From NCBI GenBank assembly GCA_013824385.1, contig PNNU01000207.1:1-6300 (forward strand): a stretch of DNA of 6,300 nucleotides, given 5' to 3'. A program made the position numbers and the translations under genes. Shown here piece after piece: positions 5,541 to 6,300 of this stretch (positions are counted from its first letter, which is position 1; every line of letters begins with the position of its first letter). The notes under the pieces are model-generated. The model saw only the letters and a list, made by a program, of their open reading frames with translations. It made no database searches and had not been told where the DNA came from. Source of the stretch: Anaerolinea sp. (lineage in GTDB: Bacteria > Chloroflexota > Anaerolineae > Anaerolineales > Anaerolineaceae).

Positions 5541-6300
5541 TCAAAAAAGGTTTACATATTTCTGGTAAGCATCATTCCAAACAGAAGCTTCTTGCGGGGT
5601 GAACTCCCTCGATTCAAAGGAAGATCGAACCACACTTCGAATTTCTGCCAGATCTGATATTTCTCCAACTGCCATAAATTGGGTGCACAAGTTGCCGATA
5701 GCAGTTGCCTCATAGGGTCCTGCGTAAACCGGAATCTGCATAGCAGAAGCGGCAAACTGATTCAATAAGTTACTCTTCGCTCCGCCGCCGAGGATATGAA
5801 CGCAGTCGTATTTTGTCTGAGTAACTCTTTCAAGCATTTCAATCGACTCACGATAGCACAAAGCCAGACTCTCTTTGATGCAGCGCGTGATCTGCCCCGG
5901 GTTTTCGGGTATTGGTTGTTTGGTTTGAAGGCACCAGTTCTGGATCCTGCCAATCATACCCCCTGGACCAAAGAAAACCTGGGCATTCGGATTGATCAGC
6001 GACCTGAAGGGTGTCTCTTTTTGTGCAAGAGCATCCAAATCTTCAATGGACAGGTTCAATCCGTTCTCGCAAAATTGGCGTTGACACTCTTGAAGCAGCC
6101 ACAACCCCATGATGTTTTTAATCAGCCTGTTTCTGCCGCCCACCCCACCCTCGTTGGCCAGATTCAAGCGATATGCCTCATCAGTGGTGATCATCTGATC
6201 CGTCTCAACGCCCATCAGGCTCCATGTGCCGCTGCTGATGTATGCAAATTTATCATTCGCCGCAGGAACGGCCGCAACTGCAGAAGCGGTATCGTGGTGG
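5541..6300 (-). CDS. rhaB: L-rhamnulokinase, C-terminal part (gene continues past the window)
   Basis: This FGGY-family kinase phosphorylates L-rhamnulose to L-rhamnulose 1-phosphate in the cytoplasm, the second step of L-rhamnose catabolism. About 252 residues are visible of the usual 480-490, and the frame is open to the window edge. The Met codon at 6213-6215 is internal, because HHDTASAV (from 6299) and YISSGTWSLMG read straight into it. HDTASA carries the catalytic Asp of rhamnulokinase (Asp237 in E. coli). SSGTWSLMG is the phosphate-2 motif (6210-6239). NEGG (6144-6155), KNIMGLWLLQE (6087-6119) and the GGGAKS adenosine motif (5772-5789), followed by GPYEATAIGN, are all hallmarks of RhaB. 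The stop is TGA at 5541-5543, after an ordinary C-terminus. The gene is convergent with the plus-strand cluster and separated from it by a shared terminator, so it belongs to another transcript, probably a rhamnose operon starting beyond base 6300. Product identification is firm. Confidence 0.95.
   Translation of the reverse strand, partial: HHDTASAVAAVPAANDKFAYISSGTWSLMGVETDQMITTDEAYRLNLANEGGVGGRNRLIKNIMGLWLLQECQRQFCENGLNLSIEDLDALAQKETPFRSLINPNAQVFFGPGGMIGRIQNWCLQTKQPIPENPGQITRCIKESLALCYRESIEMLERVTQTKYDCVHILGGGAKSNLLNQFAASAMQIPVYAGPYEATAIGNLCTQFMAVGEISDLAEIRSVVRSSFESREFTPQEASVWNDAYQKYVNLF

Noticed and set aside
5541..6215. Taking the minus-strand kinase as a complete 224-residue gene starting at the ATG at 6213-6215.
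   Set aside because: The frame stays open to base 6299 and encodes HDTASA and SSGTWSL, conserved internal rhamnulokinase motifs, so this Met is internal and the gene continues outside the window.

Overview
This is a bacterial window of moderate GC with dense coding, short intergenic gaps, clear Shine-Dalgarno sites and strong intrinsic terminators. Five genes run on the plus strand, followed by one convergent gene on the minus strand that leaves the window. There are no mobile elements, RNA genes, CRISPR arrays or obvious transfer scars. The gene style would fit an anaerobic or facultative saccharolytic bacterium, perhaps an Anaerolineae-like Chloroflexota or a clostridial relative. That placement is a weak guess from gene content alone.

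Plus-strand layout: an FGGY-family sugar kinase (38-1576); a TIM-barrel sugar phosphate isomerase/epimerase (1662-2633); a zinc-dependent medium-chain polyol/alcohol dehydrogenase (2663-3721); a strong hairpin plus T-run; a small glyoxalase-fold (VOC) protein whose better start is the TTG at 3781; and an Old-Yellow-Enzyme-like flavoprotein with a C-terminal Fe-S cysteine cluster (4225-5466). A palindrome overlapping a good -35 hexamer lies in the 85-base gap before the isomerase and may be a regulated internal promoter. A near-perfect bidirectional terminator (5485-5521) closes the cluster.

Minus strand: the C-terminal half of L-rhamnulokinase (5541 to the window end). Its reading frame is open to base 6300, and the gene starts beyond it.

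Taken together, kinase, isomerase/epimerase and dehydrogenase form a typical carbohydrate or polyol catabolic module: oxidation of a polyol or sugar, isomerisation, then phosphorylation. The substrate cannot be read from sequence. The kinase lacks the usual xylulokinase GQMHG motif, so D-xylulose should not be assumed. The VOC protein and the OYE/Fe-S protein are unusual additions and hint at a step involving an enone, an oxo-aldehyde or an epimerisable intermediate. This is the most interesting part of the window, but it is inference. The neighbouring rhamnulokinase shows that the region is a sugar-utilisation locus.
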